Source: Sphingobacteriaceae bacterium (GTDB lineage: Bacteria; Bacteroidota; Bacteroidia; B-17B0; Aurantibacillaceae). Taken from it: a DNA stretch of 64,000 bases. Positions 1-9,619 of this stretch are shown piece after piece. Made by a program: the position numbers and the translations under genes. The DNA lies in the NCBI GenBank assembly GCA_947480015.1, contig CANKBS010000004.1, forward strand, positions 62,001 through 126,000, given 5' to 3'. Numbering within the stretch: position 1 is the first letter of the stretch; every line of letters starts with the position of its first letter. The notes under the pieces are model-generated. The model saw only the letters and a program-made list of their open reading frames with translations. It made no database searches and was not told where the DNA came from.

Positions 1-641
1 GAGCTACAGCCATCGGATTATCGGTGACCGGTATTGTATATGCCTCTTGCATTGCCATTGCGCAAAAAGATTTTAAACGCTTAATTGCGTATTCATCCAT
101 AGCTCACGTGGGTTTAATTTCAGCAGGGATCTTGTCGTTGAATCAACAAGGTATTCAGGGTGCTATGATGCAGATGTTGGCACATGGTGTGAATGTATTC
201 GGTTTATTTTTTATTGCTGATATTTTATGGCGCCGCACCGGAACACGGGACATGGATAAATTAGGCGGTATAAGAAGTATGAATGGAAATTTTGCCGTGT
301 TATTTTTATTAGTGGTGTTAGGCTCCGTAGCCCTTCCCTTAACAAATGGATTTGTTGGTGAGTTTTTATTGATCAACGGGGTTTATCAATATGGGGCTAT
401 GACAGCTGTATTTGCCGGCTTAACCGTTATTTTGGGAGCAGTATATATGCTCAGAAGCTACCAACACATTATGTTAGGAGAACGTAAAGATTCGCATCAT
501 GCTTTTGGCCCGTTGGCTTCGAGTGATAAACTGGTGTTGATCATTGTGTGCGCTGTAATCATTGCATTTGGTGTGTATCCAAAACCCCTGAATGATATTG
601 CTGAAGAAGCCACTAAAATTGTATTATCAAATTTAAAATAA
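1..641 (+). CDS. nuoM: NADH-quinone oxidoreductase subunit M, C-terminal part
   Basis: Proton-pumping membrane subunit of respiratory complex I (NADH to quinone), related to Mrp antiporters. The gene is cut by the left edge; the first whole codon is at nt 3, so about 212 C-terminal residues of a usual 480-500 are present. The motif QKDFKRLIAYSSIAHVG with its conserved lysine is typical of NuoM/ND4, and several hydrophobic helices follow. The GTG at nt 24 is internal and is not the start. nuoN follows after 60 bp on the same strand, the usual end of a nuo operon. The family is clear; the N-terminal half cannot be judged. Confidence 0.95.
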   Translation, partial: ATAIGLSVTGIVYASCIAIAQKDFKRLIAYSSIAHVGLISAGILSLNQQGIQGAMMQMLAHGVNVFGLFFIADILWRRTGTRDMDKLGGIRSMNGNFAVLFLLVVLGSVALPLTNGFVGEFLLINGVYQYGAMTAVFAGLTVILGAVYMLRSYQHIMLGERKDSHHAFGPLASSDKLVLIIVCAVIIAFGVYPKPLNDIAEEATKIVLSNLK

Positions 642-701
642 ACATTGCATTTTAACCGAAGGCATGGTTTTCGGTCACAAAACTAATTGTAAACAAAGGA
701 T

Positions 702-2093
702 ATGAAAGGATTACTGATTATAAGCGGACTAGGGATTTTAGCCATGTTGGCCGAAATATTTAAGTTCAAAAAACTGTTGCTGCCCCTTGTATTAATAGGA
801 ATTGTTGCGGCTTACGCTTTTAATTTCATGGAATGGAGAAACGGTTTTGGGATTTCGTATTTCGATAATATGATCGCCTTTGATAAAATGGCCATTGCGT
901 TTTCGGGAATTATTATAGCTACTTCTTTTTTCTGGTTTATTTTAGCCAACGATTATTTTGAAGAAGATTCAAATCTGGTAGATCACTTTGCTTTGGTATT
1001 ATTTGCTTTGGTTGGCGCTTTAATGTTGACAGCCTTTAATAACATGACCACTTTGTTTTTAGGAATTGAGATCATGAGTATTCCAATGTATGTATTAGCT
1101 GCCAGCAAAAAGAAAGACATGAAAAGTAACGAGGCTGGTTTTAAATACCTCATCATGGGATCTTTTGCAAGTGCCTTTTTATTATTTGGCATCGCCTTAA
1201 TTTATGGGGCTACCGGAAGTTTCGATATCATGCAGATCCGCACCTACATCAGTGCTAATGCTGATCATTTACCCATGTTCTTTTACGTTGGTGTAGTGAT
1301 GATGTTAATTGCCATGTGCTTTAAAGTATCTGCTGCACCATTTCATTTTTGGGCTCCCGATGTGTATGAAGGTTCACCAACCTTGATTACTGCCTTAATG
1401 AGCACGGTTGTAAAAACAGCTGCGTTTGCGGCTTTCATGCGTTTGTTCTTAGTTGGTTTTGCCAATGTAAGCGAAACATGGACCGGCATCTTATCGGTTG
1501 TGGTGGCACTTTCACTTATCATCGCCAACTTTTCTGCAGCCATGCAAAGCAGTGTAAAACGTATGTTGGCCTATTCAAGTATCAGTCATGCGGCCTTTAT
1601 GCTCATGGTTATACTTGCTAATGTTAGAAGTAATATTTCGGTAGATGCTATTATTTATTATTCATTGGCTTACTCCATAGGCAGCATTGCAGCCTTTGGA
1701 ATCCTTTACAATGTTGGTCGTTCGGGTGGAGAAGACATTTCAGCATTTAATGGTTTAGGCAAACGTAATCCTCTTTTGGCTTTGTGTATGACGGTTGCCA
1801 TGTTGTCTTTAGCAGGTATTCCGATTACTGCGGGCTTCTTTGCTAAGTACTTTGTTTTTATTACCATGATCGGAACTTCTTATAAATGGTTATTAATTCT
1901 GGCCATATTAACTTCTGCAGTAGGGGCATACTACTATTTAAAAGTAATTATTGCCATGTATTTTAAAGAGCAGGATTCAGAGCTAGCTGTACCGGTTGAA
2001 AAATCAAACAGTCTTGTGATTATTGTGACCACGATCCTAACCATTGTGATAGGTGTAGTTCCGGGCTTTGTGGCAGAAATGTTTAAATACTAA
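702..2093 (+). CDS. nuoN: NADH-quinone oxidoreductase subunit N
   Basis: Antiporter-like membrane subunit of complex I, 463 residues, about 14 predicted helices. Diagnostic motifs are KVSAAPFHFWAPDVYEGSP near residue 208, with the conserved lysine of the proton channel, and SSVKRMLAYSSISHA near residue 283. The start is the ATG after an A-rich stretch with no clear ribosome binding site, normal for this phylum. It is the last nuo gene of the run; the next gene starts 3 bp after its stop and is probably cotranscribed although it is not a complex I subunit. Confidence 0.96.
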   Translation: MKGLLIISGLGILAMLAEIFKFKKLLLPLVLIGIVAAYAFNFMEWRNGFGISYFDNMIAFDKMAIAFSGIIIATSFFWFILANDYFEEDSNLVDHFALVLFALVGALMLTAFNNMTTLFLGIEIMSIPMYVLAASKKKDMKSNEAGFKYLIMGSFASAFLLFGIALIYGATGSFDIMQIRTYISANADHLPMFFYVGVVMMLIAMCFKVSAAPFHFWAPDVYEGSPTLITALMSTVVKTAAFAAFMRLFLVGFANVSETWTGILSVVVALSLIIANFSAAMQSSVKRMLAYSSISHAAFMLMVILANVRSNISVDAIIYYSLAYSIGSIAAFGILYNVGRSGGEDISAFNGLGKRNPLLALCMTVAMLSLAGIPITAGFFAKYFVFITMIGTSYKWLLILAILTSAVGAYYYLKVIIAMYFKEQDSELAVPVEKSNSLVIIVTTILTIVIGVVPGFVAEMFKY

Positions 2094-2096
2094 ACC

Positions 2097-3554
2097 TTGA
2101 AGCCAGGCAAAAATCAAATCCTGTTTTTTGCAGTCTTCTTTCATTTTATTGCAGCCTATTTTAGCATTGGTGCTCACCAAAGCGACGAGTTATTTCAGGT
2201 ATTTGAATTTGCCGGCTATAAACTTGGCATGAATACTGCCGCCGAATTACCCTGGGAATTTAGTGAACAAATGCGTTCGGGCTTACAGCCGCTTCTGATC
2301 GTATTTATAACCAAAATCTGCTTCGCCCTTTCTTTTAAAAACCCATTCAGCATTGCTTTTTTGGTCCGACTCTTACAATCTTGTTTTTCTTTATTTGTAA
2401 CCTTACAATTTGTTATACTTTTTGAAAAAGAATTTTTAACCGAAAAATTCAAAACCTGGTTTTGGGCAGGTTCATTTTTGTTCTGGTGTCTGCCTTATTT
2501 TCATGCGCGTTTCTCTTCCGAAAATTTTGCCGCTACGCTTTTTGTATTTGGCTTTGTAAAACTCTGGCAATCGAAAGAAGCGAATACCTCTTTTTATAAT
2601 TTAATTTTAGCCGGACTGCTTTTTGGTTTTTCTTTTTTGTGTCGTTTTCAAATGGCTTTTACGCTTTTGGGTATGTTTGGCTGGTTAGTGTTTGTTAGGA
2701 GAATGGAACTGAAACGATTCGCTCTATGTGGTCTGGGTGTAATTATAGCTCTGGGACTTGGATTACTAGTGGATAAGTGGCTCTATGGTAATTATACTTT
2801 AAGTTGGTGGAATTACCTTGACCTGAATCTGTTTCAGGATAAAGCTTCTGTATTTGGGAGAGAGCCATTTTATTTTTACCTAAGCGAATCGCTTTTACAA
2901 TTAATTCCACCATTTAGTTTGATCATTGTGCTTTCTATCCTTGGCTTCTGGTACAGATTTCCAAAACATAGTATCAGCTGGATAAGTTTACCATTTGTAT
3001 TGCTGCATTTTTTTGTGGCACATAAAGAGTTGCGCTTTTTATTTCCTCTTTTATATTTTTTACCCTTTATGGTTTTATTTTATTTACAAAACCTTACAGC
3101 TGCCAATCAAAAAATAAAAACCATTCTAACCAACAGAAAAGTTATCGTAATTTTTATAACAGTTAACGCCTTGCTTTTATTGTTTTTTAGTTTGAAGCCT
3201 GCGAGCGAGAGCAGTGCTGTCCTCGAGAAGATCTATGTTCATGTTAAAGGAGACCAGGCTCTTTTACTTTATGAAGGGAAGGATCCCTACAATAATATGG
3301 CCTCTTTACATTATTTCAGAAATCCTAAAATAAAAACCATGGCTTTGGAACAATTTCTAATGGAAGAACAAACCAACTGTTCAGACATTTATTATTTCTC
3401 TGAAAAGTATTCGGAAGGTCGAGACATATTTATTGCGCATACTAAGTTTGAAAAGATCTACGCAAATTTTCCTGATTGGATCAGGTATTTAAATTTTAAC
3501 GGCTGGCTTGAAAGAAGCGGTACTTTTTCAATTTACCGAATCGTTAAAACTTAG
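2097..3554 (+). CDS. GT22-like (Alg9/PIG-B type) membrane mannosyltransferase
   Basis: Multi-spanning membrane protein of 485 residues with two hallmarks of GT-C glycosyltransferases of family GT22: an acidic loop motif after the first helix (HQSDELFQVFEF, residues 27-38) and the HKELRF motif near residue 308 inside hydrophobic sequence, matching the HKExRF signature of eukaryotic Alg9 and GPI mannosyltransferases. It probably transfers a sugar, perhaps mannose, from a lipid-linked donor on the outer face of the inner membrane. The start appears to be TTG, 3 bp after the nuoN stop: the next ATG (2229) would remove the first helix and the acidic motif. Donor and acceptor are unknown; the place behind nuoN may be only read-through expression. 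Confidence 0.75.
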   Translation: MKPGKNQILFFAVFFHFIAAYFSIGAHQSDELFQVFEFAGYKLGMNTAAELPWEFSEQMRSGLQPLLIVFITKICFALSFKNPFSIAFLVRLLQSCFSLFVTLQFVILFEKEFLTEKFKTWFWAGSFLFWCLPYFHARFSSENFAATLFVFGFVKLWQSKEANTSFYNLILAGLLFGFSFLCRFQMAFTLLGMFGWLVFVRRMELKRFALCGLGVIIALGLGLLVDKWLYGNYTLSWWNYLDLNLFQDKASVFGREPFYFYLSESLLQLIPPFSLIIVLSILGFWYRFPKHSISWISLPFVLLHFFVAHKELRFLFPLLYFLPFMVLFYLQNLTAANQKIKTILTNRKVIVIFITVNALLLLFFSLKPASESSAVLEKIYVHVKGDQALLLYEGKDPYNNMASLHYFRNPKIKTMALEQFLMEEQTNCSDIYYFSEKYSEGRDIFIAHTKFEKIYANFPDWIRYLNFNGWLERSGTFSIYRIVKT

Positions 3555-3557
3555 GCA

Positions 3558-4640
3558 TTACAGGCAACGGAACAAGTCTTTGATATAATCCAGTGTTGCA
3601 ATTTCTTTGTAATTATCACCAAAAGCATGGTTCCACATAAATGGCAGATTATAACTTACCATGGCCATTTTATCAAGCGTGGCTTCATCCCAGTCCTTAC
3701 TTAAATTCTGAGGCAGCTCTATTTTATGCTTTTTGATCATTTGCATGAACTCACTATGACCTTGCGGATAGATATCACCCAGGTGTTGAAAGATCACACA
3801 GTTGGCATAACAATGACGTGTGCCATGAATTTTTGATAGTCCGTAACTTAAGGCATGACAAACACCTACTTCACTGTAAGTTAAACTTAAGCCACCCATA
3901 AGTGAAGCTACCATAAGGATATCATTGTTTTCCGGGGTCTGACCTGCTTTTTCGTTCAGATAAACTTCGCGGCACAAATGTAAGGCCTGATCGCCATAAG
4001 CCAATGAAAACGCGTTATTACGGATACCGTTATGAGATTCGATACAATGGATATAGGTATCCATGCCTGTATAAAACCACCAGTCGGTTGGAACCGTTGC
4101 AATTAATTCCGGATCAAGAATAACCTGGTTAAAAACGGTCCAGTCGCATTTTAATCCGAGTTTTTTTTCGGGACCTGTAAGCACCGCAGTCATGGATACT
4201 TCAGCGCCTGTACCACTGATGGTTGGAACCCCGAGATGGTAAATGCCCGGATTTTTAATAAGATTTAAACCCTGATATAAAGTAGAAGACCCTTCATTGG
4301 TAAGCATGAGTGAAAGAGCTTTTGCTATGTCCATAATACTTCCTCCGCCAATACCAATTACTCCGGAAGGCAATCCTTTCTTAGCCAGGATTTCATCGCG
4401 CAACGCGTCAATCTGATGGGTGGTGGGTTCGTAGGGATCTACATCCACATAGTAAACTAGATCCTCAGGTTTGTTCTGTAGTTTAGCACTCAGATCTTTG
4501 CCTTTAAAATAATTATCTACAACAAAAACAAAATACTGTTTGTTTTCTTTTCTAATTGGAGCAATGGTTTCGCTGAGTTGTGCAAAGGAACCACGACCAT
4601 AGGTTACCTTATCGATGTTTTTAAAATTTTTATGAGTCAT
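3558..4640 (-). CDS. iron-containing alcohol dehydrogenase, KdnB-like
   Basis: Group III metal-dependent alcohol dehydrogenase, 360 residues. The nucleotide-binding motif GVIGIGGGSIMDIAKA lies near residue 95, and the metal ligands are visible: D and H in GMDTYIHCIESHNG, then two histidines 14 apart in CHALSYGLSKIHGTRHC. Overall it resembles KdnB of Shewanella (3-deoxy-D-manno-octulosonate 8-oxidase, first step to 8-amino-Kdo in lipopolysaccharide) more than ethanol or butanol dehydrogenases; this is from memory of the sequence, not a search. The KdnA aminotransferase that would complete the route is not in the window. It is the last of three same-strand genes (biotin carrier, superoxide dismutase, this), 56 bp after the dismutase. 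A generic alcohol dehydrogenase is the alternative. Confidence 0.8.
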   Translation of the reverse strand: MTHKNFKNIDKVTYGRGSFAQLSETIAPIRKENKQYFVFVVDNYFKGKDLSAKLQNKPEDLVYYVDVDPYEPTTHQIDALRDEILAKKGLPSGVIGIGGGSIMDIAKALSLMLTNEGSSTLYQGLNLIKNPGIYHLGVPTISGTGAEVSMTAVLTGPEKKLGLKCDWTVFNQVILDPELIATVPTDWWFYTGMDTYIHCIESHNGIRNNAFSLAYGDQALHLCREVYLNEKAGQTPENNDILMVASLMGGLSLTYSEVGVCHALSYGLSKIHGTRHCYANCVIFQHLGDIYPQGHSEFMQMIKKHKIELPQNLSKDWDEATLDKMAMVSYNLPFMWNHAFGDNYKEIATLDYIKDLFRCL

Positions 4641-4696
4641 TCTATTCGGTTTATTTGCAGCCGGGCTGCTTGTATAAATTTAAGCTTAGTTTAAAA

Positions 4697-5443
4697 TTAT
4701 TTTCCGGAAAACAATTGTGCGGCTTTTTCCCAGTTCACAATGTTCCACCAGTTTGAAATATAATCGGCCCGTTTATTTTGGTATTTGAGGTAATAGGCGT
4801 GTTCCCAAACATCAAGAGCAAGTACTACTTTTCCTCTGTCGGCCATTACTTTCATGTAAGGGTTATCCTGATTCGGGCTGGTAACAATTCTCAATTTGTT
4901 AGTTGTATCCAAAATCAACCAGCACCAACCGCTGCCAAAAATCTTAGTGGCTTTTTCAGAAAATTCTTTTTTAAAATCATCAATCGATTTAAAATCTCTG
5001 TTAATGGCTTCGGCCAATGCGACGCCTGGATTATTAGCTTCTCCTTTTGGATTCGGTTTTAAGAGGGTCCAGAATAAACTGTGATTAAAATACCCGCCCA
5101 GATTATTTCTGATAAGTGCAGTGGTAGTAGCGTCTACACTCTCGCATTTTGTTATGTCGTCTACACTAAAATTAATACTGTTGGCCGGAGCTCCGTTTAA
5201 TTTATCAATATAAGCCTGATGGTGTTTGGTGTGATGAATTTCCATGGTTTGCTTATCAATGTATGGCTCCAAAGCATCATAAGCATAAGGTAATTTAGGT
5301 AACACAAAACTGTTGCCATCGTTCACCAAAAAATCGCTGGCGCTTTCCACGGCATCGAGTTTTTCTTTGCCAATAAGGCTTCCGGCAAGGCCGCTTAAAC
5401 CAAAAAGGGCCGTTTTTCTCAAAAAATCTCTTCTGTCGCTCAT
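4697..5443 (-). CDS. sodB: superoxide dismutase (Fe/Mn), with Tat signal
   Basis: Converts superoxide to hydrogen peroxide and oxygen. The core of about 205 residues has the family features: MEIHHTKHHQAYIDKLN with the first ligand, GGYFNHSLFW with the second, and DVWEHAYYLKY with the Asp and His ligands. In front are about 40 extra residues beginning SDRRDFLRK and a short hydrophobic stretch, a twin-arginine export signal. The enzyme is therefore probably folded with its metal in the cytoplasm and exported, unlike the usual cytoplasmic SodB. Fe versus Mn cannot be decided safely. It starts 1 bp after the stop of the biotin carrier gene, so the two are surely cotranscribed. Confidence 0.92.
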   Translation of the reverse strand: MSDRRDFLRKTALFGLSGLAGSLIGKEKLDAVESASDFLVNDGNSFVLPKLPYAYDALEPYIDKQTMEIHHTKHHQAYIDKLNGAPANSINFSVDDITKCESVDATTTALIRNNLGGYFNHSLFWTLLKPNPKGEANNPGVALAEAINRDFKSIDDFKKEFSEKATKIFGSGWCWLILDTTNKLRIVTSPNQDNPYMKVMADRGKVVLALDVWEHAYYLKYQNKRADYISNWWNIVNWEKAAQLFSGK

Positions 5444-5444
5444 T

Positions 5445-5954
5445 TTAAAATTGAATTAGTAATTGATTTTTTTCAACTGCATTTCCTTTAATGGCTGCAA
5501 TTTTTTTAATGATTCCATCTGTTGGTGACTTTAAAATGTTCTCCATTTTCATGGCTTCTAAAACCAAAAGCGCATCGCCTTTTTTAATCTGATCGCCTTC
5601 CTTCACCAAGATATTAAGAACCATGCCGGGCATAGGCGCTTTAACATCGTTTACTTTTTTAGCGGCTAAATTATCTAGGCCAAGGTTATGCAGTAATTCG
5701 TCATATTTATCTTTTAATTGAAGGTTAAACTTTACGGAATTCACTTTAAGAACCATCGATTTTTCTTCGGCATTTAATTTCACAACATCAACGCTATACG
5801 ATTTTCCTTCAAACAAAAAATGAAACTGGTGGGAGTTAATCTTAATATAGTCCCCTTTTATCAGGCGGTCATTAATGGTCCCGTCAATGCTTGAATTAGA
5901 AATTTCAAGTTCGGTTTTAAAGTACTTATCTCCGTTTATGCTTATTGAATACAT
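5445..5954 (-). CDS. biotin carboxyl carrier protein of an acyl-CoA carboxylase
   Basis: Protein of 169 residues. The C-terminal 70 residues are a biotinyl domain with the biotin lysine in EAMKMENI; PMPGMV opens the domain. The N-terminal 95 residues are beta-rich, like the region preceding the carrier domain in propionyl-CoA carboxylase alpha chains. It should carry carboxybiotin between a biotin carboxylase and a carboxyltransferase (acetyl- or propionyl-CoA). Neither partner is nearby, so they must be encoded elsewhere. The start ATG is followed by a normal polar N-terminus and the protein is cytoplasmic. It heads the run with sod and the iron alcohol dehydrogenase. Confidence 0.85.
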   Translation of the reverse strand: MYSISINGDKYFKTELEISNSSIDGTINDRLIKGDYIKINSHQFHFLFEGKSYSVDVVKLNAEEKSMVLKVNSVKFNLQLKDKYDELLHNLGLDNLAAKKVNDVKAPMPGMVLNILVKEGDQIKKGDALLVLEAMKMENILKSPTDGIIKKIAAIKGNAVEKNQLLIQF

Positions 5955-5978
5955 GCTGCAAATTTAAGCTTATTAAAC

Positions 5979-6011
5979 AAAAAAACCCTCTTCCAATAAG
6001 AAGAGGGTTTT
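5979..6011 (-). terminator. rho-independent terminator
   Basis: Perfect 9-bp stem (5984-5992 with 6001-6009), 8-nt loop, flanked by an A run on the left and a T run on the right. It lies just past the stop of the minus-strand gene at 6031 and separates it from the biotin carrier gene. The symmetry would let it work in both directions. Confidence 0.85.
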
Positions 6012-6030
6012 TTTAACGATTTTAGTTAAT

Positions 6031-6849
6031 TTATTTTTTTACAAATTCTCCCATTTTATTGTCGTAGTTCAAAAAGTAGCCACCTTTAGGGAGGTTGCTC
6101 ACATCTACTTTATTGCCAAATCCTTTTTTAACGATGTTACCATACTGATCATAGATTTCGTACATGGTTTCAACGGCTTTGTCTACTTTGCCCTTCACAA
6201 AAAAATTAATGTCCTTACTTGTTTTTAGTGGCGTGTAATCTGTTTCAGGCACGTCGCTAATAAAATCAACAGCTTTGCTTAAACGAGGCTGACCACTGTA
6301 ATCCGTTTGACGCACCCGTAATTGATTTTTACCACTGTGAGGGGCGATTTTAAACGAATAATCATTGCTGGTTGGAGTGCCAACGCCTTCTACTTCGCCA
6401 ACCTTTACCCATTTATTCCAACGAAATTGTTCAATAATGAAGGTTAATTTACCGGTTTCTGATTTGGTTGACCATTTGTAAGTGCCGTCTTTATCGGCGC
6501 TCATGGCAATAATTTCATAAGTACTTTTTGGCTTAAGAACTTCCGGGTTGAGAACTTTTGGTTTACAACCTTCTTTATGAAAAATTTGAATGGTTACTTT
6601 GTCGCCAATCTTTAGATTATGCGGTTTAAGATCAATTTCAAAAGCACTGGAAGTTAATTCATCAGTGGTAATGTTGCCATTTACCTTCACCTCTGAAACA
6701 CAAAAGCCAACACCACCTGAAGAAAAGGGGTTTTGAACATAAAGAACCTTACCTTGATAATTTCCTTCCAGAACTATAACATTATTTTGAGCCTTAATAA
6801 AATTGGCCGAAATAAGTAGAAAAAAAAAGTATAGAAGGGCTCTATTCAT
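6031..6849 (-). CDS. exported protein with T9SS sorting domain
   Basis: Unrecognised protein of 272 residues. It has an N-terminal signal peptide (hydrophobic stretch ending ANFIKAQ). The middle part has two or more beta-rich modules that look fibronectin/Ig-like (ITFIIEQFRWNKWVKV and SFKIAPHSGKNQLRVRQ style strands). The last 70 residues (YEIYDQYGNIVKKGFG, then VSNLPKGGYFLNYDNK) match the type A C-terminal sorting domain of the type IX secretion system, so the protein is probably moved across the outer membrane and anchored or released. It has its own terminator downstream and a 300-bp upstream region. Function unknown. Confidence 0.75.
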   Translation of the reverse strand: MNRALLYFFFLLISANFIKAQNNVIVLEGNYQGKVLYVQNPFSSGGVGFCVSEVKVNGNITTDELTSSAFEIDLKPHNLKIGDKVTIQIFHKEGCKPKVLNPEVLKPKSTYEIIAMSADKDGTYKWSTKSETGKLTFIIEQFRWNKWVKVGEVEGVGTPTSNDYSFKIAPHSGKNQLRVRQTDYSGQPRLSKAVDFISDVPETDYTPLKTSKDINFFVKGKVDKAVETMYEIYDQYGNIVKKGFGNKVDVSNLPKGGYFLNYDNKMGEFVKK

Positions 6850-7149
6850 TAATCAAAACTAATGGTCTTAGCGTACAATATTATAACCTAAAATCTGAAT
6901 TACAAAATATATGAACGAAATTTACGATTTCTTTCTCATATTTTAAAGTAAAAAGTACATTTTTTGTGAGGATAAAAGAAGCAAAAATTACAAAGTTTAC
7001 TTTCATGATAAAGAAGGTGTTTATGAAGGGTTTAATCAAAGCAAATACAGCGTTGTTATTTGCAGAAAATAAACAGCACGCTGTAACAAGCAAAAAATCC
7101 TTTTTGAAAAAACGCAATTAGTTTCTTTTTCGTATTTTTAGGTTCTTAT
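6850..7149. other. AT-rich intergenic region between divergent genes
   Basis: No supportable gene. A 78-codon reading frame on the minus strand (6881-7117) is AT-driven, lacks any recognisable family or good start, and is not counted. The region must hold the promoters for the divergent genes at 6849 (minus) and 7150 (plus); a TAnnTTTA-like sequence about 15 nt before the plus-strand ATG is the only hint. Confidence 0.5.
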
Positions 7150-9618
7150 ATGAAAATCAGACTTTCGGCAGCTTTACTACTATTTGCTTTTTTTCATGCT
7201 TCCTTAAACGCACAGTATACTATACGAGGTAAAGTGTTTGCAAGCGAGAATAAGGAAGCGCTCCCCTTTGTATCCGTTATATTAAAAGGTACGACAATTG
7301 GAGCTCAAACTGATTTTGATGGAAATTTTATCATAAAAACCGCTAAGTTAAGTGATTCTATCATTGCAGTCTATGTTGGCTATAAGCGTTTTGCCCGACC
7401 AATTAACAAAAACTTATATCAGCAGGACATTAATTTTCCACTGGCAAACGAAGGCGGAATTGCATTGGAGGAAGTGACGGTGAAAGCAGGCGAAAATCCT
7501 GCCCATCGCATCATCAGAAACTGCGTTAAGAACAAGGAAAAAAACGATAAAAATCATTTAGCCGCTTATGAGTACGAGAGTTATAATAAACTTGAATTTG
7601 ACTTAAACCGAATCCCAAAAGAAATGCGGGATAAAAAACTCCTCAAGCCCATCAGTTTTATTTTTGATAATGTGGATAGTACATTTAGCGATGAAAAACC
7701 ATCTTTACCATTTTTTATCATCGAGAGTTTATCGGATTTTTATTTTAAAAGCAATCCCAGAAGAAAAAAGGAGATTGTAAAAGCGAGTAAAATTACCGGT
7801 ATTGAAAACTCAAGTGTGTCGCAGGTTTTGGGCGATATGTATCAAAATGTAAATGTGTTTGACAACAACATATTGGTTTTTAATAAACAATTGCCAAGTC
7901 CGATTAGTGAAAACGCATTGTTCTATTATAAGTTTTATTTACAAGACAGTGTCTTTGAAGGCAATCAATACATTTATCATTTAACCTTTAAGCCCAAGCG
8001 CACCCAGGAATTAAGCTTTACCGGAAACATTTGGGTTGCTGACACCACTTGGGGGGTGAAGCGTTTGGAAATGAAGATGCCCAAAGATGCCAATCTTAAT
8101 TTTATAAATACGGCTAATATTATTCAGGAATTTACCTATGCCGACAGTACCTGGATGTTAACTAAAGACAGGTTGGTAATTGATTTTGCACCGACTAAAA
8201 AAGCCATTGGTTTTTACGGAAGGAAAACGGCTTCTTATAAAAAGATAACACTAAATAAACTGCACGAAGAGAAGTTTTATGAATTTGCCGATAAAATTAT
8301 TGTGGACGATGGTGCCACCCAAAAAACGGATGCGTTTTGGAATGAAAACAGGCATGATAGCCTTACGCAGCGGGAGAAGAAAATTTTTAAAATGATAGAC
8401 ACCATACAGTCTTTACCCATTTATAAAACCTGGGTCGATTGGTTTTATGTCATTGTTGCCGGCTACAAAAAGTACAATAATTTCGAAATTGGTCCGTATT
8501 CTAATCTCGTTTCCTATAATAGTATTGAGGGAATGCGCATGCGATTTGGTGGCCGAACCAGTGACATATTCAGCAAATGGTATGAGTTAAATGGTTATGT
8601 GGCTTATGGTTTAAAAGATGAAAAATGGAAATATGCTTTAGGCTTCCGAAGTTTTCTTTCTAAAAAACCAAAAAGGCAAATTGTTGGCATGAATTACCGC
8701 AGCGATAATGAAATTTTAGGGCAGAGTACGAATGGTTTTTCTCAGGACAATGCCCTCGCCTCTTTATTTCGCACCAGCCCTCTTACTAACTTAACGCGGG
8801 TTGCCAGTACATCGGCCTACTATGAACGCGAATGGTTCCCTGGATTAATTTCCAAGGTAACCTTGGTTGGCCGGCAGTTTACGCCTTTGGGTACCAACAC
8901 CTATAAGTACATTCAAAATGATGGCAGCTACGGACTCAGAGAAAACATTAATAATACGGAGGTGCGTTTAAATGTGCGATTTGCTTGGAAAGAAAAATAT
9001 GTTGGCGAAGGGTTTACGCGTTTATCCATTGGAACAACTTATCCGATTATTCAGTTGAATTATGCCAAGTCTTTACAAAATGCCTTTAAAGGTGAATACG
9101 ATTATCATAAACTAGCCCTCAATGTGAGTGACCGTATTCGCATCACGCCTATTTTGGGTTATACCGACTACGTTATTGAAGGTGGCAAAATATGGGGCCA
9201 GGTGCCTTATCCCATTATGGAATTGCACGGTGGTAACCAAACCTACATTTATGATTATATGGCCTTTAACATGATGAAATATTATGAATTTGTGAGTGAC
9301 CAATTTATTTCATTTGCCGTATTTCATCATTTTGAAGGATTGTTCTTAAATAAAGTACCTTTGTTAAGGAAGTTAAAATGGCGCGAGGTGGCAACCTACA
9401 AAACTGTGTGGGGAACTGTAAACGATAAAAATAGAAAAACACTTATTTTTCCTTCCACGCTTTCTTCCTTAGATAAAGGTCCATATGCGGAAGCCAGCGT
9501 TGGCATTGAAAATATATTTAAAGTGTTTCGTGTTGATGCTTTTTGGCGTTTGAATTACCAAGGGCCACGCGCTATTGATAACTTTGGATTTAAATTTGGA
9601 TTTCAGTTAGCCTTATAA
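7150..9618 (+). CDS. DUF5686 outer-membrane protein with CarboxypepD_reg-like domain
   Basis: Protein of 822 residues with a signal peptide (to about residue 21). Residues 24-100 form a CarboxypepD_reg-like beta-sandwich ([20 protein letters not shown], then TDFDGNF), the N-terminal module shared with SusC/TonB-dependent proteins. The rest matches DUF5686: a soluble beta region and a C-terminal half of alternating aromatic strands that ends in a barrel-like strand ([11 protein letters not shown] with terminal hydrophobic residue). It is therefore probably an outer-membrane beta-barrel of unknown role. lptB starts 1 bp after its stop; the pairing hints at an envelope role, by inference only. 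Confidence 0.82.
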   Translation: MKIRLSAALLLFAFFHASLNAQYTIRGKVFASENKEALPFVSVILKGTTIGAQTDFDGNFIIKTAKLSDSIIAVYVGYKRFARPINKNLYQQDINFPLANEGGIALEEVTVKAGENPAHRIIRNCVKNKEKNDKNHLAAYEYESYNKLEFDLNRIPKEMRDKKLLKPISFIFDNVDSTFSDEKPSLPFFIIESLSDFYFKSNPRRKKEIVKASKITGIENSSVSQVLGDMYQNVNVFDNNILVFNKQLPSPISENALFYYKFYLQDSVFEGNQYIYHLTFKPKRTQELSFTGNIWVADTTWGVKRLEMKMPKDANLNFINTANIIQEFTYADSTWMLTKDRLVIDFAPTKKAIGFYGRKTASYKKITLNKLHEEKFYEFADKIIVDDGATQKTDAFWNENRHDSLTQREKKIFKMIDTIQSLPIYKTWVDWFYVIVAGYKKYNNFEIGPYSNLVSYNSIEGMRMRFGGRTSDIFSKWYELNGYVAYGLKDEKWKYALGFRSFLSKKPKRQIVGMNYRSDNEILGQSTNGFSQDNALASLFRTSPLTNLTRVASTSAYYEREWFPGLISKVTLVGRQFTPLGTNTYKYIQNDGSYGLRENINNTEVRLNVRFAWKEKYVGEGFTRLSIGTTYPIIQLNYAKSLQNAFKGEYDYHKLALNVSDRIRITPILGYTDYVIEGGKIWGQVPYPIMELHGGNQTYIYDYMAFNMMKYYEFVSDQFISFAVFHHFEGLFLNKVPLLRKLKWREVATYKTVWGTVNDKNRKTLIFPSTLSSLDKGPYAEASVGIENIFKVFRVDAFWRLNYQGPRAIDNFGFKFGFQLAL

Positions 9619-9619
9619 T

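Noticed and set aside
24-641. nuoM starting at GTG 24 as a complete gene
   Set aside because: The frame is open to the window edge and the sequence begins inside the conserved NuoM domain, so it is a truncated gene.
6881-7117. 78-codon minus-strand reading frame
   Set aside because: AT-rich composition, no family, lies in a promoter region between divergent genes.
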